Assembly (NCBI GenBank): GCA_903865895.1
Contig: CAIPLM010000214.1
Span: 1-44,445 of the forward strand
DNA: 44,445 nt
Origin: an uncultured Rhodospirillales bacterium
GTDB taxonomy: Bacteria; Pseudomonadota; Alphaproteobacteria; Acetobacterales; Acetobacteraceae
Reading direction: 5' to 3'
Shown here: piece by piece, positions 26,225-35,055 of the stretch
Numbering within the stretch: position 1 is the first letter of the stretch
How the letters are laid out: every line of letters begins with the position of its first letter
Program-made: the position numbers and the translations under genes
Notes under the pieces: model-generated
What the model saw: the letters and a program-made list of their open reading frames with translations, nothing else
Told to the model about the DNA's origin: nothing
Database searches by the model: none

Positions 26225-27481
26225 ATGCACGTCGTCGTCATCGGGGCCGGGATCGCGGGGGCCGTATCGGCGGTGGAACTCCTGCGCGACGGGCATCAGG
26301 TCACCATTCTCGAACCGGGCGAGCCCGGCGGCGAGCAGGCGGCGAGCTACGGCAATGGCGGCTGGCTGTCGCCCTCCTCGGTGCTCCCTGTCAGTTCCCC
26401 CGGCCTGTGGAAGAAGGTGCCGGGCTATCTCGCCGATCCGCTGGGGCCGCTCACCATCCGCTGGTCCTACCTGGTGAAAGCGCTGCCGTGGCTGACCCGC
26501 ATGTTGACCTCGGGTTGGACCTGGGGGCGGGTGCGCAAGACCTCGCTCGGCCTCGGCCCGCTGGTGGCCGGGGCGCCCGAGCTGCACCTCAAGCTCGCGA
26601 CGGAGGCGGGGGTGCCGGAGCTGATCAAGCGCACCGGGCAGCTCTACGTCTTCCCCACCCGCAGGGACTACGAGGACAGCAAAACAAGCTGGGACATCCG
26701 CCGCGAGCGGGGGGTGAAGACCATCGAGGTGGATGAGAACGAGCTGCGCCAGCGCGAGCCGAACCTCGATCGGCGCTACACGTTCGCGCTCTACTGCGAC
26801 GATGGCGGGCACTGCAGCAACCCCGGCGCCTATGTCGCCGCCTTGGTGCGCCATGCGGAATCGCTGGGCGCAAAGCGCGTTGCCGGCACCGCCGAGCGGT
26901 TTGAGATCGCGGGTGGCCGCCTCAAGGGCGTGGTCTCTGCTGGCAAGTTGATCGCCTGTGATGCCGCGGTGATCGCCGCCGGCGCCCACTCGCGCGATCT
27001 TGCCCATCAGGCCGGCGATCGCGTGGTGCTGGAGACCGAGCGCGGCTATCACGCGGTGATCGAGAGCCCGGAGGTGCAGCCGCGTACGCCGATCATGCCG
27101 TCCGACGGTAAGATGGTGCACACGCCGATGGAGGCCGGGCTGCGCATTGCCGGGCAGGTGGAGATCGCCGGGCTCGAGGCGGCGCCGAACTGGAAGCGCG
27201 CCGAGGTGCTGCTCGACCACGCCCGCCGCACCTGGCCAGGCCTGCCGAAGGACTTGCCGCCCGAGCGCGTGAAGGTGTGGATGGGCCACCGGCCGTCGAC
27301 GCCGGACGGCTTGCCCTGCATCGGCCGCGCGTCGGCGTGCCGCGACGTGGTGCACGCCTATGGGCATGGCCATATCGGTCTGGCCTCCGGCGCGATGACC
27401 GGGCGGCTGGTTGCGGATATTATCAGCGGGAAGCAGCCGACGATTCCGCTCGAGCCGTTTGATCCGGCGCGGTTTAATTGA
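26225..27481 (+). CDS. D-amino acid dehydrogenase / FAD-dependent oxidoreductase (DadA-like)
   Basis: A 418-residue DAO-fold flavoprotein. The FAD-binding VVIGAGIAG begins at residue 4, followed by the Glu-ending strand VTILEPG and SYGNGGWLSPSS, which is characteristic of DadA. The end GRASACRDVVHAYGHGHIGLASGAMTGRLVADIISG is also typical. Such enzymes oxidise D-amino acids (or other amines) to keto acids and pass electrons to the respiratory chain. ATG 26225 follows GCGGAGGGAAG, a good ribosome binding site; the open frame reaching 26144 is rejected. The exact substrate is open. Confidence 0.92.
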   Translation: MHVVVIGAGIAGAVSAVELLRDGHQVTILEPGEPGGEQAASYGNGGWLSPSSVLPVSSPGLWKKVPGYLADPLGPLTIRWSYLVKALPWLTRMLTSGWTWGRVRKTSLGLGPLVAGAPELHLKLATEAGVPELIKRTGQLYVFPTRRDYEDSKTSWDIRRERGVKTIEVDENELRQREPNLDRRYTFALYCDDGGHCSNPGAYVAALVRHAESLGAKRVAGTAERFEIAGGRLKGVVSAGKLIACDAAVIAAGAHSRDLAHQAGDRVVLETERGYHAVIESPEVQPRTPIMPSDGKMVHTPMEAGLRIAGQVEIAGLEAAPNWKRAEVLLDHARRTWPGLPKDLPPERVKVWMGHRPSTPDGLPCIGRASACRDVVHAYGHGHIGLASGAMTGRLVADIISGKQPTIPLEPFDPARFN

Positions 27482-27493
27482 GGTAGCAGGGAA

Positions 27494-27607
27494 GGGCTTC
27501 TTTTTGAAAAAAGAAGCAAAAACTTTTTATCCGTTTGCTTCGTGCTCTCCCGCGTGGATGCCAATCGTATAAAAGTTTTTTGGTTCTTTTTTTCAAAAAA
27601 GAACCTC
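27494..27607. repeat. Inverted pair of AT-rich palindromes (possible mobile palindromic element / terminator)
   Basis: Two near-perfect palindromes flank a 30-base GC-rich centre: GCTTCTTTTT/AAAAAGAAGC (27496-27517) and GGTTCTTTTTT/AAAAAAGAACC (27582-27605). Each is followed, towards the centre, by a matching CAAAAACTTTTTAT / ATAAAAGTTTTTTG stretch. The whole 27494-27533 segment is thus an imperfect inverted copy of 27566-27607. AT content is far above the surroundings. Located between the DadA-like gene and the TPR gene, it can act as a terminator in both directions. I recall similar AT-rich palindromes in Acetobacteraceae, but could not check this. Confidence 0.75.
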
Positions 27608-27655
27608 TTACTTGCTAAGCTCAGAAACACCCCAAACCAACCAAAGGAAACGCCA

Positions 27656-29236
27656 ATGAAGCTCCGCCTCGCCGCCGCTGCGTTGTTGCTCTCCTCCGGC
27701 ATGGCCAACGCCCAGCACAACCACGCCGGACATGGCGGGGTCGGCGCGGTGAGCTTTGCGAATTCCTGCGCCCCCGCGGTGCAGGAGGACCTGATGCGCG
27801 GCGTCGCGATGCTGCATTCCTTCTGGTATGGCGAGGGCGAGGCGACGTTTCGCTCCGTGCTGGCGCGGGATCCCGGTTGCGCCATCGCGCAGTGGGGCAT
27901 TGCCTCGCTGCTGATGAACAATCCGCTGGGCGGCGTCGGCGCCGGCCAGGCCGACGCGGTGAAGGCGCAGACGGCCATCGACGCCGGGCGGGTCACCGGC
28001 GCCAAGACACAGCGCGAGCGCGACTACCTCGAAGCGGTCGGCCTCTACTACAAGGATTTCGCCACCACGCCGGAAGCCGTCCGTCAGGGTAACCGCGCGA
28101 AGGCCTATGAGGCGCTGGCGGCTCGCTATCCCGATGATGACGAAGCGCAGATCTTCAGCGCGCTCTATATCGCCGGCACCCAATCCCAGGCCGACCAGAG
28201 TTTTGCTGCCTATCGCAAATCGGCGGTGATCCTGAAGGCGGAGTTCGCCAAGTATCCCGAGCATCCCGGCATCGCGCACTACTTGATCCACGTCTACGAC
28301 GCACCGCCCCTCGCGGCGGAGGGGTTGGCCTCGGCACGGCTGTATGCCGGGCTCGCGCCCGATGCGCCGCACGCGCTGCACATGCCCTCGCACATCTTCA
28401 CCCGCGTCGGCGCCTGGGAGGAATCGGCGGCGACCAATGCGCGCTCCTTCAAGGCGGCGGTGGCGAGCAGGGAGTTCGGCGAGGCGTTCCACGCGTCCGA
28501 TTATATGGTCTACGCCGATCTGCAACTCGGGCGTGACAAGGCGGCGCTGGCGGCCATGGAGGCAGCATTCGCGGTTGGCGGCCGCTCCCCGGCGCCGACG
28601 GTGGGTTATGCCGCGGCTGCTATGCCGGCGCGCTATGCCGTCGAGCGGGGTGATTGGCGGGCCGCGATGCTGCTGAGCGAGGCCAAGGGCGGCACGGCAA
28701 ATACCGAAGCGATGACCTGGTTCGCCCGCGCGATCGGCGCCGCCCGCAGCGGTGATGTCGCCGCGGCCGAGCTGAGCGCCGCCGAGCTGGCGGCCCGCCA
28801 GCAGAAGCTGGCCGCTGCCGGCAACGCCTATTGGGCAAGGGAGGTCGATATCCAGCAGCGCGCTGCCGCCGCCTGGATCGCCTTCGCCCGCAAGGACACC
28901 AATGCCGCGCTGCTCGCCATGCGCGCGGCGGCGGACCTCGAGGACCGCAACGAGAAGCACATCATCACCCCCGGCCGCGTGCTGCCGGCGCGGGAATTGC
29001 TGGGCGACATGCTGCTGGAGGCCGGCCAGCCCGCGAAGGCGCTGGTGGAATACGAGGCTTCCCAGCTGCGCGAGCCCAACCGCTTCCGCGGCTATCTCGG
29101 CGCAGCGCGTGCTGCCGACGCGGCAGGCGAGAAGGACAAGGCGCGAGGGTACTACGCCAAGCTGATCGACCTCGCGAAGACCGCCGACACGGCCCGGCCG
29201 GAGCTAGTGGCGGCCAAGGCTTACGTCGCGCGGTAG
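27656..29236 (+). CDS. Exported tetratricopeptide-repeat protein
   Basis: A 526-residue protein with a clear signal peptide (MKLRLAAAALLLSSGMANA, cut after residue 19) and a histidine-rich mature N-terminus (QHNHAGHGG) that could bind a metal. The rest is helical with TPR-like units, for example AMLHSFWYGEGEATFRSVL near residues 50-68 and LVEYEASQLREPNRFRGYL near the end. HYLIHVYDAP and HALHMPSHIFTRVG are histidine-rich helix segments repeated in relatives. The function is not established; it probably scaffolds a periplasmic complex. I start at ATG 27656, with AAAGGAAACGCC before it; the frame extending to 27542 runs through the palindromic repeat and is not coding. Confidence 0.9.
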   Translation: MKLRLAAAALLLSSGMANAQHNHAGHGGVGAVSFANSCAPAVQEDLMRGVAMLHSFWYGEGEATFRSVLARDPGCAIAQWGIASLLMNNPLGGVGAGQADAVKAQTAIDAGRVTGAKTQRERDYLEAVGLYYKDFATTPEAVRQGNRAKAYEALAARYPDDDEAQIFSALYIAGTQSQADQSFAAYRKSAVILKAEFAKYPEHPGIAHYLIHVYDAPPLAAEGLASARLYAGLAPDAPHALHMPSHIFTRVGAWEESAATNARSFKAAVASREFGEAFHASDYMVYADLQLGRDKAALAAMEAAFAVGGRSPAPTVGYAAAAMPARYAVERGDWRAAMLLSEAKGGTANTEAMTWFARAIGAARSGDVAAAELSAAELAARQQKLAAAGNAYWAREVDIQQRAAAAWIAFARKDTNAALLAMRAAADLEDRNEKHIITPGRVLPARELLGDMLLEAGQPAKALVEYEASQLREPNRFRGYLGAARAADAAGEKDKARGYYAKLIDLAKTADTARPELVAAKAYVAR

Positions 29237-29322
29237 ATACTGCTGGTGGGTCAGGATCGGGCCGCTTGACGGCACGGGCCAACCCGGCGCCAGATTTGCC
29301 GAGAATCATCCGAGGAAACGCC

Positions 29323-30165
29323 ATGCAACCGCTCGTTCGCACTCGCGGCACCGTCGTCCGGCCGGACTGCACGCTCTATTACGAGGTGACCGGGGAGGGG
29401 GCGGGGCCGGCGCTGATCTTCGCCCATGGGCTCGGCGGCAACCACATGTCCTGGTACCAGCAGGTCGCGCATTTCGCGCCGCGCCACCGCTGCGTCGCCT
29501 TCGCCCATCGCGGCTTCCACCCCTCGACCCATCTCGATGGCGGGCCGGACCCGGACGACTACGCCGAGGATCTCGCGGCGCTGGTCGGCCATCTCGGCAT
29601 CGGCGACCACGTGCTGATCGCGCAATCCATGGGCGGCTGGACCAGCGTGGAATACGCGCTCGGCAAGCCGGCGGGCCTCAAGGGCGTGGTGCTGGCGGCA
29701 ACCACCGGGACGATCGATCCGCGCAAGATCGCGGCCGAATTCAAGCCGGCTCATGCGGAATGGGAAGCGAAGTCCGGCCCGGCGTTGGCGGGGTTCGTGG
29801 CCGCGGGCATCCACCCCGCCGGCGGTGCGCGCATGGCCGAGGAGCAGCCGGCGGTGCATCTGCTGTATCGGCACATCGACGATCAGAACGCGGCGCTGAA
29901 CAAGGAGGCGCTGCGCAGCAAGCTGATGCATGCCCGCCATCGCGCGCCGGAGGAATTGGCGGGGGCGGGCTGCCCGTTCCTGTTGATCGCCAATGACGAG
30001 GACATGGTGATCTCACCCCCGGCGATGGCGGCGGTGGCGGCGGCGAACGCCAACGCACGCCTCGCCCGCATCGCGAAGGCCGGGCATTCCGGCTATTTCG
30101 AGCGGCCGGCCGAGTTCAACGCGCTAGTTGAAGGGTTCCTCGCTGAGCTTCAGGCGCGGGGGTAG
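29323..30165 (+). CDS. Alpha/beta hydrolase
   Basis: A 280-residue alpha/beta hydrolase. The oxyanion segment is FAHGLGGNHMSW (33-44), the nucleophile elbow AQSMGG holds Ser102, the acid is probably the Asp in ANDEDMV, and the histidine lies in AGHSGYFERP near the end. Members hydrolyse esters, lactones, epoxides or C-C bonds; the substrate is unknown. ATG 29323 is preceded by GAGGAAACGCC, almost the same leader as the TPR gene before it. Its stop overlaps the end of the convergent membrane-protein gene by 16 bases. Confidence 0.9.
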   Translation: MQPLVRTRGTVVRPDCTLYYEVTGEGAGPALIFAHGLGGNHMSWYQQVAHFAPRHRCVAFAHRGFHPSTHLDGGPDPDDYAEDLAALVGHLGIGDHVLIAQSMGGWTSVEYALGKPAGLKGVVLAATTGTIDPRKIAAEFKPAHAEWEAKSGPALAGFVAAGIHPAGGARMAEEQPAVHLLYRHIDDQNAALNKEALRSKLMHARHRAPEELAGAGCPFLLIANDEDMVISPPAMAAVAAANANARLARIAKAGHSGYFERPAEFNALVEGFLAELQARG

Positions 30166-30602
30166 CGCCCCTCGGCGCGGACGTCCTCGGCGATCCGGCG
30201 CACGACCCTTGCGGACACGGCGCTGCGCGAGACATAGGCCGCGGCGATGTAGGCGAGCAGGGTGAGCGCCACCACCGCCGCGCGGGTGATGTGCACACTC
30301 GGGGCATCGAGGCCGATGCTTGCCCGGTCGGCCAGCAGCACGCCCGCCACCCAGGCGCCCCAGAACCCATAGCGCAGCAGCGTCTCCCAGCGCTCGCGCG
30401 ATCGCAGCGCGGTTTCGTCAGCCTGGTTCCAGCCTTCCGGCCGCTTGCGGGTATCGGGCACCCGGCGGCGCGGCAATTCGGCCACGACTGGCAGGGCGAG
30501 GGCGCCGGCGAGCAGCACGCGCCAGTCATCGCCGAGCCACGCGGTGGCCACTGCGACGGCGAGGACGAAGACCTGCACCGCGATGCGGTGCAGCGGGTGC
30601 AT
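30150..30602 (-). CDS. Small integral membrane protein, unknown function
   Basis: A 150-residue protein with about four hydrophobic segments (residues 8-24, 27-41, 80-95 and 108-128) and a charged middle loop (RRRVPDTRKRPEGWNQADETALRSRERWETLL). I do not recognise the family. ATG 30602 overlaps the region just past the stop of the racemase-like gene (gap of 4 bases), so it is probably cotranscribed with it. The frame further upstream is a shadow of that gene. Confidence 0.75.
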   Translation of the reverse strand: MHPLHRIAVQVFVLAVAVATAWLGDDWRVLLAGALALPVVAELPRRRVPDTRKRPEGWNQADETALRSRERWETLLRYGFWGAWVAGVLLADRASIGLDAPSVHITRAAVVALTLLAYIAAAYVSRSAVSARVVRRIAEDVRAEGRYPRA

Positions 30603-30606
30603 CGGT

Positions 30607-31371
30607 TCAACCAAGGATGGTCGCCCGATCGGCGGGGTAGCCGAATTCACGGGGGCGGATGCCGGCATGCAGCCAGGTGACCAGGGAGTAGATGTCATAG
30701 ACCGGCAGGCCGAACGCCTCGCGCAGCGCGAAGGCGTAGGGCGGCATGTTGGTGCATTCCAGCAGGATAGCGCCGATATCGGGCGCCATGGCGAGCAGCT
30801 CCCGACCGGCATCGAGGATATCCTGCGCGGCGAGACGGACATCCATGTCCTCCTTGCCCGCCTGGATCAGAACGCGGAAGAACTCCTTGCCCCCTTCGGC
30901 GCCGACGATCGGGGTATCGGCGGGGATGCCGGCGGCGGCGAGATGGGCCGGCGTCAGGCTCTGCTTGCTGACGGTGATGATGCCGACGCGCTTGCCGGCG
31001 GGCAGGGTCGCCTGGATCCAGGGGAATTGCAGCAGGGAGGAGGTGGCGACGGGCACACGTACGTGCTCGGCGATCTCCTTCTGGAAAATCGCCAGGAAGC
31101 CGCAATTGGTGGTGATCGCCTCGGCGCCCTGGGCGACCAGATCGGCGGCGGCCTCAAGGAAATCCGGCAGCAGGCCGCGGGCGCCCTGCATCACCACGCG
31201 ATCGGGGCTGGCGCCCTTCACCACGCGATACATCACCGGGAAGGGCCAGGTGGTGGCGTTGCCCATGTCGCCGGGGATGCGGGGGAAGCGAGCCTCGAGC
31301 ATGAGGATGCCGAGCGGCGCCCCGTAGACGGCTTTGCCGCCCCGCGCGATGGTTGGCTTGGTGTGTTGCAT
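30607..31371 (-). CDS. Aspartate/glutamate racemase family protein
   Basis: A 254-residue protein of the Asp/Glu/hydantoin racemase superfamily. The two catalytic cysteine contexts are visible: AITTNCGFL (Cys90) and LLECTNMPP (Cys206). Members use the cysteine pair for racemisation or isomerisation of amino acids, hydantoins or maleate. This subgroup (PLGILMLEARFPRIPGDMGNATTWPFPV) is usually annotated only at family level. The leader GGAGAGGGGAGAC precedes ATG 31371; the open frame to 31659 is a shadow of the divergent MATE gene. A link with the DadA-like D-amino acid enzyme 4 kb away is possible but unsupported. Confidence 0.9.
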   Translation of the reverse strand: MQHTKPTIARGGKAVYGAPLGILMLEARFPRIPGDMGNATTWPFPVMYRVVKGASPDRVVMQGARGLLPDFLEAAADLVAQGAEAITTNCGFLAIFQKEIAEHVRVPVATSSLLQFPWIQATLPAGKRVGIITVSKQSLTPAHLAAAGIPADTPIVGAEGGKEFFRVLIQAGKEDMDVRLAAQDILDAGRELLAMAPDIGAILLECTNMPPYAFALREAFGLPVYDIYSLVTWLHAGIRPREFGYPADRATILG

Positions 31372-31524
31372 GTCTCCCCTCTCCCAGCGCCATTGAAGCC
31401 GACGGCGCGAAGGGCGAAAATGCCGTAAATCAGACCTGGGGGAAACCATGCCGTATCCCCCCGTTTCCGGGAGCCCCCCCTGACCACCCCGTCTCAAAAT
31501 GAGCTTGTCGCCGAGATCCGCGCG

Positions 31525-32820
31525 ATGAGCCGCTTGGCTTTTCCCTTGGTGCTGACCCAACTCGCGGGTATCAGCGCAAATGTGCTCGAAATCATGCTCG
31601 CCGGGCATCTCAACGCCGCCGTGATGGGCGCCGTCGCGGTCGGCACCAATGTCTGGCACTTCGCCGCGATGGGGTTCATCGGGGTGATGATGTCGCTCGC
31701 CCCGGCGATCGCCCAGCTCGACGGGGCCGGACGGCGGGGCGAGGCGGCGGAGCAGTTCATCCAGGCGTTGTGGCTCGGGGGCGCGGTCGGGCTCGCCGGG
31801 TGCGCCATGCTGTTGATTTTCGGGCCGCTGCTGATCGGCGCACTCGGCGTCGATCCCGGGCTGGCGGCGGAGGCGACCACCTTTCTGCGCGCGGTGAGCC
31901 TCGGTGCCCCGGCCTTGCCGATGTATGTGGCGTGCCGTGGCTTGACCGAGGGGCTATCGATGCCGCGCCCCTCGCTGCTGTTCGGGCTGCTCGGGCTTGC
32001 GGTGCTGGCGCCGGTGGGCTGGCTACTGATGTTCCCGCTCGGCCTTGGCTCGTTCGGCACGGGGCTGGCACTGACCTTCACGCTCTGGGTGCAGTTCGCG
32101 GCCTTCCTGGTATTCGTGCTGAAAAGCCCGCGCTATCGCGACCTCGCCTGGCCCGCGCGGATCCCCGGGCCGGACCGCGCGATGATGTGGTCGCTGTTCC
32201 GTCTCGGCGGCCCGATGGCGGTGAGCCTGCTGATGGAGAGCGGGATGTTCAGCGCCACCGCTTTGCTGATCGGCCGTTTCGGCGCGGTCGCGGTCGCTGG
32301 CCATCAGGTGGCGCTTTCGGTTTCGGCGGTCACGTTCATGGTGCCGCTCGGCTTTGCCATCGCCACCACCGTGCGGGTCGGCAATGCCGCCGGAAGGGGC
32401 GATCTGGCGGCCGTCCGCCGCTCGGCGGCCACCGGGCTCGGGCTCGCACTGGTGAGCCAGGCCTGTTCGGCCACGCTGATGCTCACGCTGCCACGCGGGA
32501 TCGCCGGGCTCTACACCATCGATACCGAGGTGATGCAATTCGCCGCCGGGCTGCTGTTTCTTGCCGCGCTGTTCCAATTGTCCGACGGCGCGCAGGCCAC
32601 GGCGTCGGCCGCGCTGCGCGGCCTGAAGGACGCGAAATTGCCGATGTACATCACCACCATTGCCTATTGGGCGATCGGCATGCCGCTCGGCTGGTTCCTC
32701 ACCTTCCCGCGCGGCTGGGGCGCGCCTGGCATGTGGTGCGGCCTGATCGCCGCACTCTCAGCGGCCGCGGTGCTGCTCTGGGCGCGGTTCCTGTTGCTCA
32801 CCGCGCAGATGCGTCGATGA
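31525..32820 (+). CDS. MATE family efflux transporter
   Basis: A 431-residue, 12-helix multidrug and toxin extrusion protein, which exports cationic compounds using an Na+ or H+ gradient. Typical segments are FPLVLTQLAGISANVLEIMLAGHL, GAVAVG near the N-terminus and the mirrored MAVSLLMESGMFSATALLIGRFG in the second half. The given start is ATG 31525. In-frame sequence before it (ELVAEIRA) resembles the conserved ELRALLRLA lead-in of the family. CTG 31480 has GGGAG 6 bases ahead, so the protein may be 15 residues longer. Convergent with the UPF0114 gene, whose stop directly abuts. Confidence 0.92.
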   Translation: MSRLAFPLVLTQLAGISANVLEIMLAGHLNAAVMGAVAVGTNVWHFAAMGFIGVMMSLAPAIAQLDGAGRRGEAAEQFIQALWLGGAVGLAGCAMLLIFGPLLIGALGVDPGLAAEATTFLRAVSLGAPALPMYVACRGLTEGLSMPRPSLLFGLLGLAVLAPVGWLLMFPLGLGSFGTGLALTFTLWVQFAAFLVFVLKSPRYRDLAWPARIPGPDRAMMWSLFRLGGPMAVSLLMESGMFSATALLIGRFGAVAVAGHQVALSVSAVTFMVPLGFAIATTVRVGNAAGRGDLAAVRRSAATGLGLALVSQACSATLMLTLPRGIAGLYTIDTEVMQFAAGLLFLAALFQLSDGAQATASAALRGLKDAKLPMYITTIAYWAIGMPLGWFLTFPRGWGAPGMWCGLIAALSAAAVLLWARFLLLTAQMRR

Positions 32821-33309
32821 TCAATGGTCCTTGGCGTGCATCCGGTCGACCAGGGCGACGCCGAGGGTTGAGAGTACGAACACCAGGTGGATGCCGCCGA
32901 GGGCTGCCAGCCTCTCGCCCGAGGCCTCCATCATGTAGGCACGCAGGAGATGGATCGCCGAGATCATCACGATCGACAGCGAGACCTTGAGTTTGACGTT
33001 GCCGCTGTCGAGCTTACCAAGCCATTCCGGCGTGGCGTCGGGGTTATCCACCATGATGCGCGAGACGAAGCTTTCGTAGGAGGAGATCGCCACCATCACC
33101 ATGAGGTTGGCGACCAGCACGAGATCGAGCACGGAGAGCAGCAACAGCAACATCTCCGCCTCGCCGCCGCTCGGCAGTAGGGCGATGAGGTGCCAGAGTT
33201 CGCGGCCGACCATCGCGTAGATCACCACCACCGAGATCAGTAGAGCGACATAGAGGGGCAGCAGCAACCAGCGGGCACCCAGCAATGCCGCCTCGATCCA
33301 TTTTTCCAT
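32821..33309 (-). CDS. UPF0114 (YqhA-like) membrane protein
   Basis: A 162-residue protein of the UPF0114/YqhA family with about four membrane helices, starting MEKWIEAALLGARWLLLPLYVALL. The family signature is VLDLVLVANLMVMVAISSYESFVSRI. Its function is unknown. The start at ATG 33309 is well supported by AAGGAGG 6 bases upstream. Divergent from the amidohydrolase gene, leaving a 113-base shared upstream region. Confidence 0.92.
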   Translation of the reverse strand: MEKWIEAALLGARWLLLPLYVALLISVVVIYAMVGRELWHLIALLPSGGEAEMLLLLLSVLDLVLVANLMVMVAISSYESFVSRIMVDNPDATPEWLGKLDSGNVKLKVSLSIVMISAIHLLRAYMMEASGERLAALGGIHLVFVLSTLGVALVDRMHAKDH

Positions 33310-33364
33310 CGCCCGCCTCCTTGCTCGGCATGTCCTAGCACGGCATCGCTGGGCGAGCGACGGT

Positions 33365-33392
33365 TTGACCGGCAAAACAACCCCCTGATAAA
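33365..33392 (+). promoter_or_regulatory. Possible sigma-70 type promoter of the amidohydrolase gene
   Basis: TTGACC (33365-33370) and GATAAA (33387-33392) are separated by 16 bases, giving a start site near 33400 and a leader of about 25 bases before ATG 33423, with GGGGAGG in it. The match is moderate and by eye only. Confidence 0.3.
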
Positions 33393-33422
33393 AGCGAACT
33401 TTCGCCGCCGGGGAGGCCGAAC

Positions 33423-35045
33423 ATGAGCTATGCCGATATCCTGATCCACGGCGGCCGCGTGTTCCGCGGCCTGCGCGAGGGGTTCGCCGAAGCGGTGGCC
33501 ATCCATGGCAACCGCATCATCGCCGCCGGCAAATACGATGCCGTTGCCGCCCTGGCCGGCGCGAAAACGCGGCGGATCAATCTCGATGGGCGGGTCGCGG
33601 TGCCGGCGTTCAATGACAGCCATATGCACATGCTCTCGCTCGGTCTGTCGATGGCGCAGGTGAGCCTGCGGGCCGAGGAGGTGCGGACGCTCGACGAATT
33701 GCTCGGCCGCATCCGCACCGCCGCCAGCAAGGCCCCAAAGGGCGCCTGGGTGGTGGGCCGCGGCTATGACCACACCGCGCTCGATGCCAATCGCCACCCC
33801 ACCGCCGATGAATTGCAGGCCGCCGCCCCCGATAATCCCGTCTTCATCACCCGCGCCTGCGGCCATGTCGGCGTCGCCAACCGCTCCGCCTTCGCCGTCA
33901 CCGAAATCGGCCACAACACGCCGGACCCTGAGGGCGGCGCCTTCGATCGCGCGGGCGGCGTGCTCACCGGGCTGGTGAAGGAACGGGCAATGCGCCAGAT
34001 CCGTGCGCATATTCCGGGCCCCACCGACGCCGATCTGGTCGATGCGATCGAGCGGGCGGGCAATCACATGACGGCCCAGGGCTTCACCGCGATGATGGAC
34101 GCCAATGTCGGCATGAACGCCGGCTTCCGCGAAATCAGCGCCTATCGCGCCGCCCATGCCGATGGCCGCCTGCCGGTGCGGGCCTGGCTCTGCCTCGCGG
34201 GCAACCCCGAGGGCATCGCCGACGAAGCCTGGGACGCCGGCATCCGCCCGATGCAGGGTGACGACATGCTGCGCTTCGGCGCCATGAAGGTGTTCGCCGA
34301 TGGTTCGATGGGCGGGCGCACGGCGGCGGTGAGCGTGCCCTATGAGGGCGGCGGCGGGAAGGGAATGTTCATGTTCCCGCCCGAAACCCTGAAGGGGCTG
34401 CTCAAGAAATACCACCGCCAGGGCTGGCAGCTCGCCATCCACGCCATCGGCGATGCCGGCATTGAGGTGACGCTTCAGGGCATGGAGGAGGCTGACAGCG
34501 CCGACATGCCGGTAGCCGGACGGCGCCACCGCATCGAGCACTGCGAATTCATGGCCGACGGCCAGACCGCCCGCATGGCCGCTCGCGGGATCGAGGCAGT
34601 GCCGCAGGCGATCTTCCTTTACGAGTTCGGCGACAACTACATCGCCTCCATCGGCCGCGCCCGCGCCCACGGCTGCAACCCCATGCGCACCTGGTTCGCC
34701 GCCGGCATGAACCCCGCCGCTGGGTCCGACGCACCGGTCTCCTCCACCGACCCGTTCCGCAACATCGCCACCATGATCCTGCGCCGGACCGATCGCGGCA
34801 CGCTGATCGGCGCTTCCGAGGCGATCAGCGTGGCCGAGGCGGTCCATAGCTACACCTGGTGCGGCGCCTATACCCAATTCGCCGAGGATCGCCGTGGCCG
34901 CATCATGCCGGGCCAACTCGCCGACATCGCCATCCTCTCGCAGGACATCTTCGTCATCCCGCCCGAGCGTATCCCCGAAACCAGGGCCGACCTCACTTTG
35001 CGCGGCGGGCGGGCGGTGTTCGACCGGCACGGCGCGCTCGCGTAA
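33423..35045 (+). CDS. Amidohydrolase 3 family protein (YtcJ-like)
   Basis: A 540-residue metal-dependent amidohydrolase of the YtcJ/N-substituted formamide deformylase type. It has the N-terminal beta-sandwich strand ADILIHGGRVFRG, metal ligands in NDSHMHMLSLG (HxH near residues 63-65), HAIGDAG and RIEHCEF in the barrel, and AGSDAPVSSTDPF carrying the late Asp. The C-terminal GQLADIAILSQD returns to the sandwich domain. Such enzymes hydrolyse amide or imide bonds; the substrate is unknown. It ends 11 bases before the sigma-54-like site of the Anbu operon, so that operon's enhancer sites would lie inside this gene. Confidence 0.93.
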   Translation: MSYADILIHGGRVFRGLREGFAEAVAIHGNRIIAAGKYDAVAALAGAKTRRINLDGRVAVPAFNDSHMHMLSLGLSMAQVSLRAEEVRTLDELLGRIRTAASKAPKGAWVVGRGYDHTALDANRHPTADELQAAAPDNPVFITRACGHVGVANRSAFAVTEIGHNTPDPEGGAFDRAGGVLTGLVKERAMRQIRAHIPGPTDADLVDAIERAGNHMTAQGFTAMMDANVGMNAGFREISAYRAAHADGRLPVRAWLCLAGNPEGIADEAWDAGIRPMQGDDMLRFGAMKVFADGSMGGRTAAVSVPYEGGGGKGMFMFPPETLKGLLKKYHRQGWQLAIHAIGDAGIEVTLQGMEEADSADMPVAGRRHRIEHCEFMADGQTARMAARGIEAVPQAIFLYEFGDNYIASIGRARAHGCNPMRTWFAAGMNPAAGSDAPVSSTDPFRNIATMILRRTDRGTLIGASEAISVAEAVHSYTWCGAYTQFAEDRRGRIMPGQLADIAILSQDIFVIPPERIPETRADLTLRGGRAVFDRHGALA

Positions 35046-35055
35046 GGACTGGCTC

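Noticed and set aside
27542-27655. N-terminal extension of the TPR protein
   Set aside because: It would be translated from the AT-rich palindromic repeat. A clear signal peptide and ribosome binding site start at 27656.
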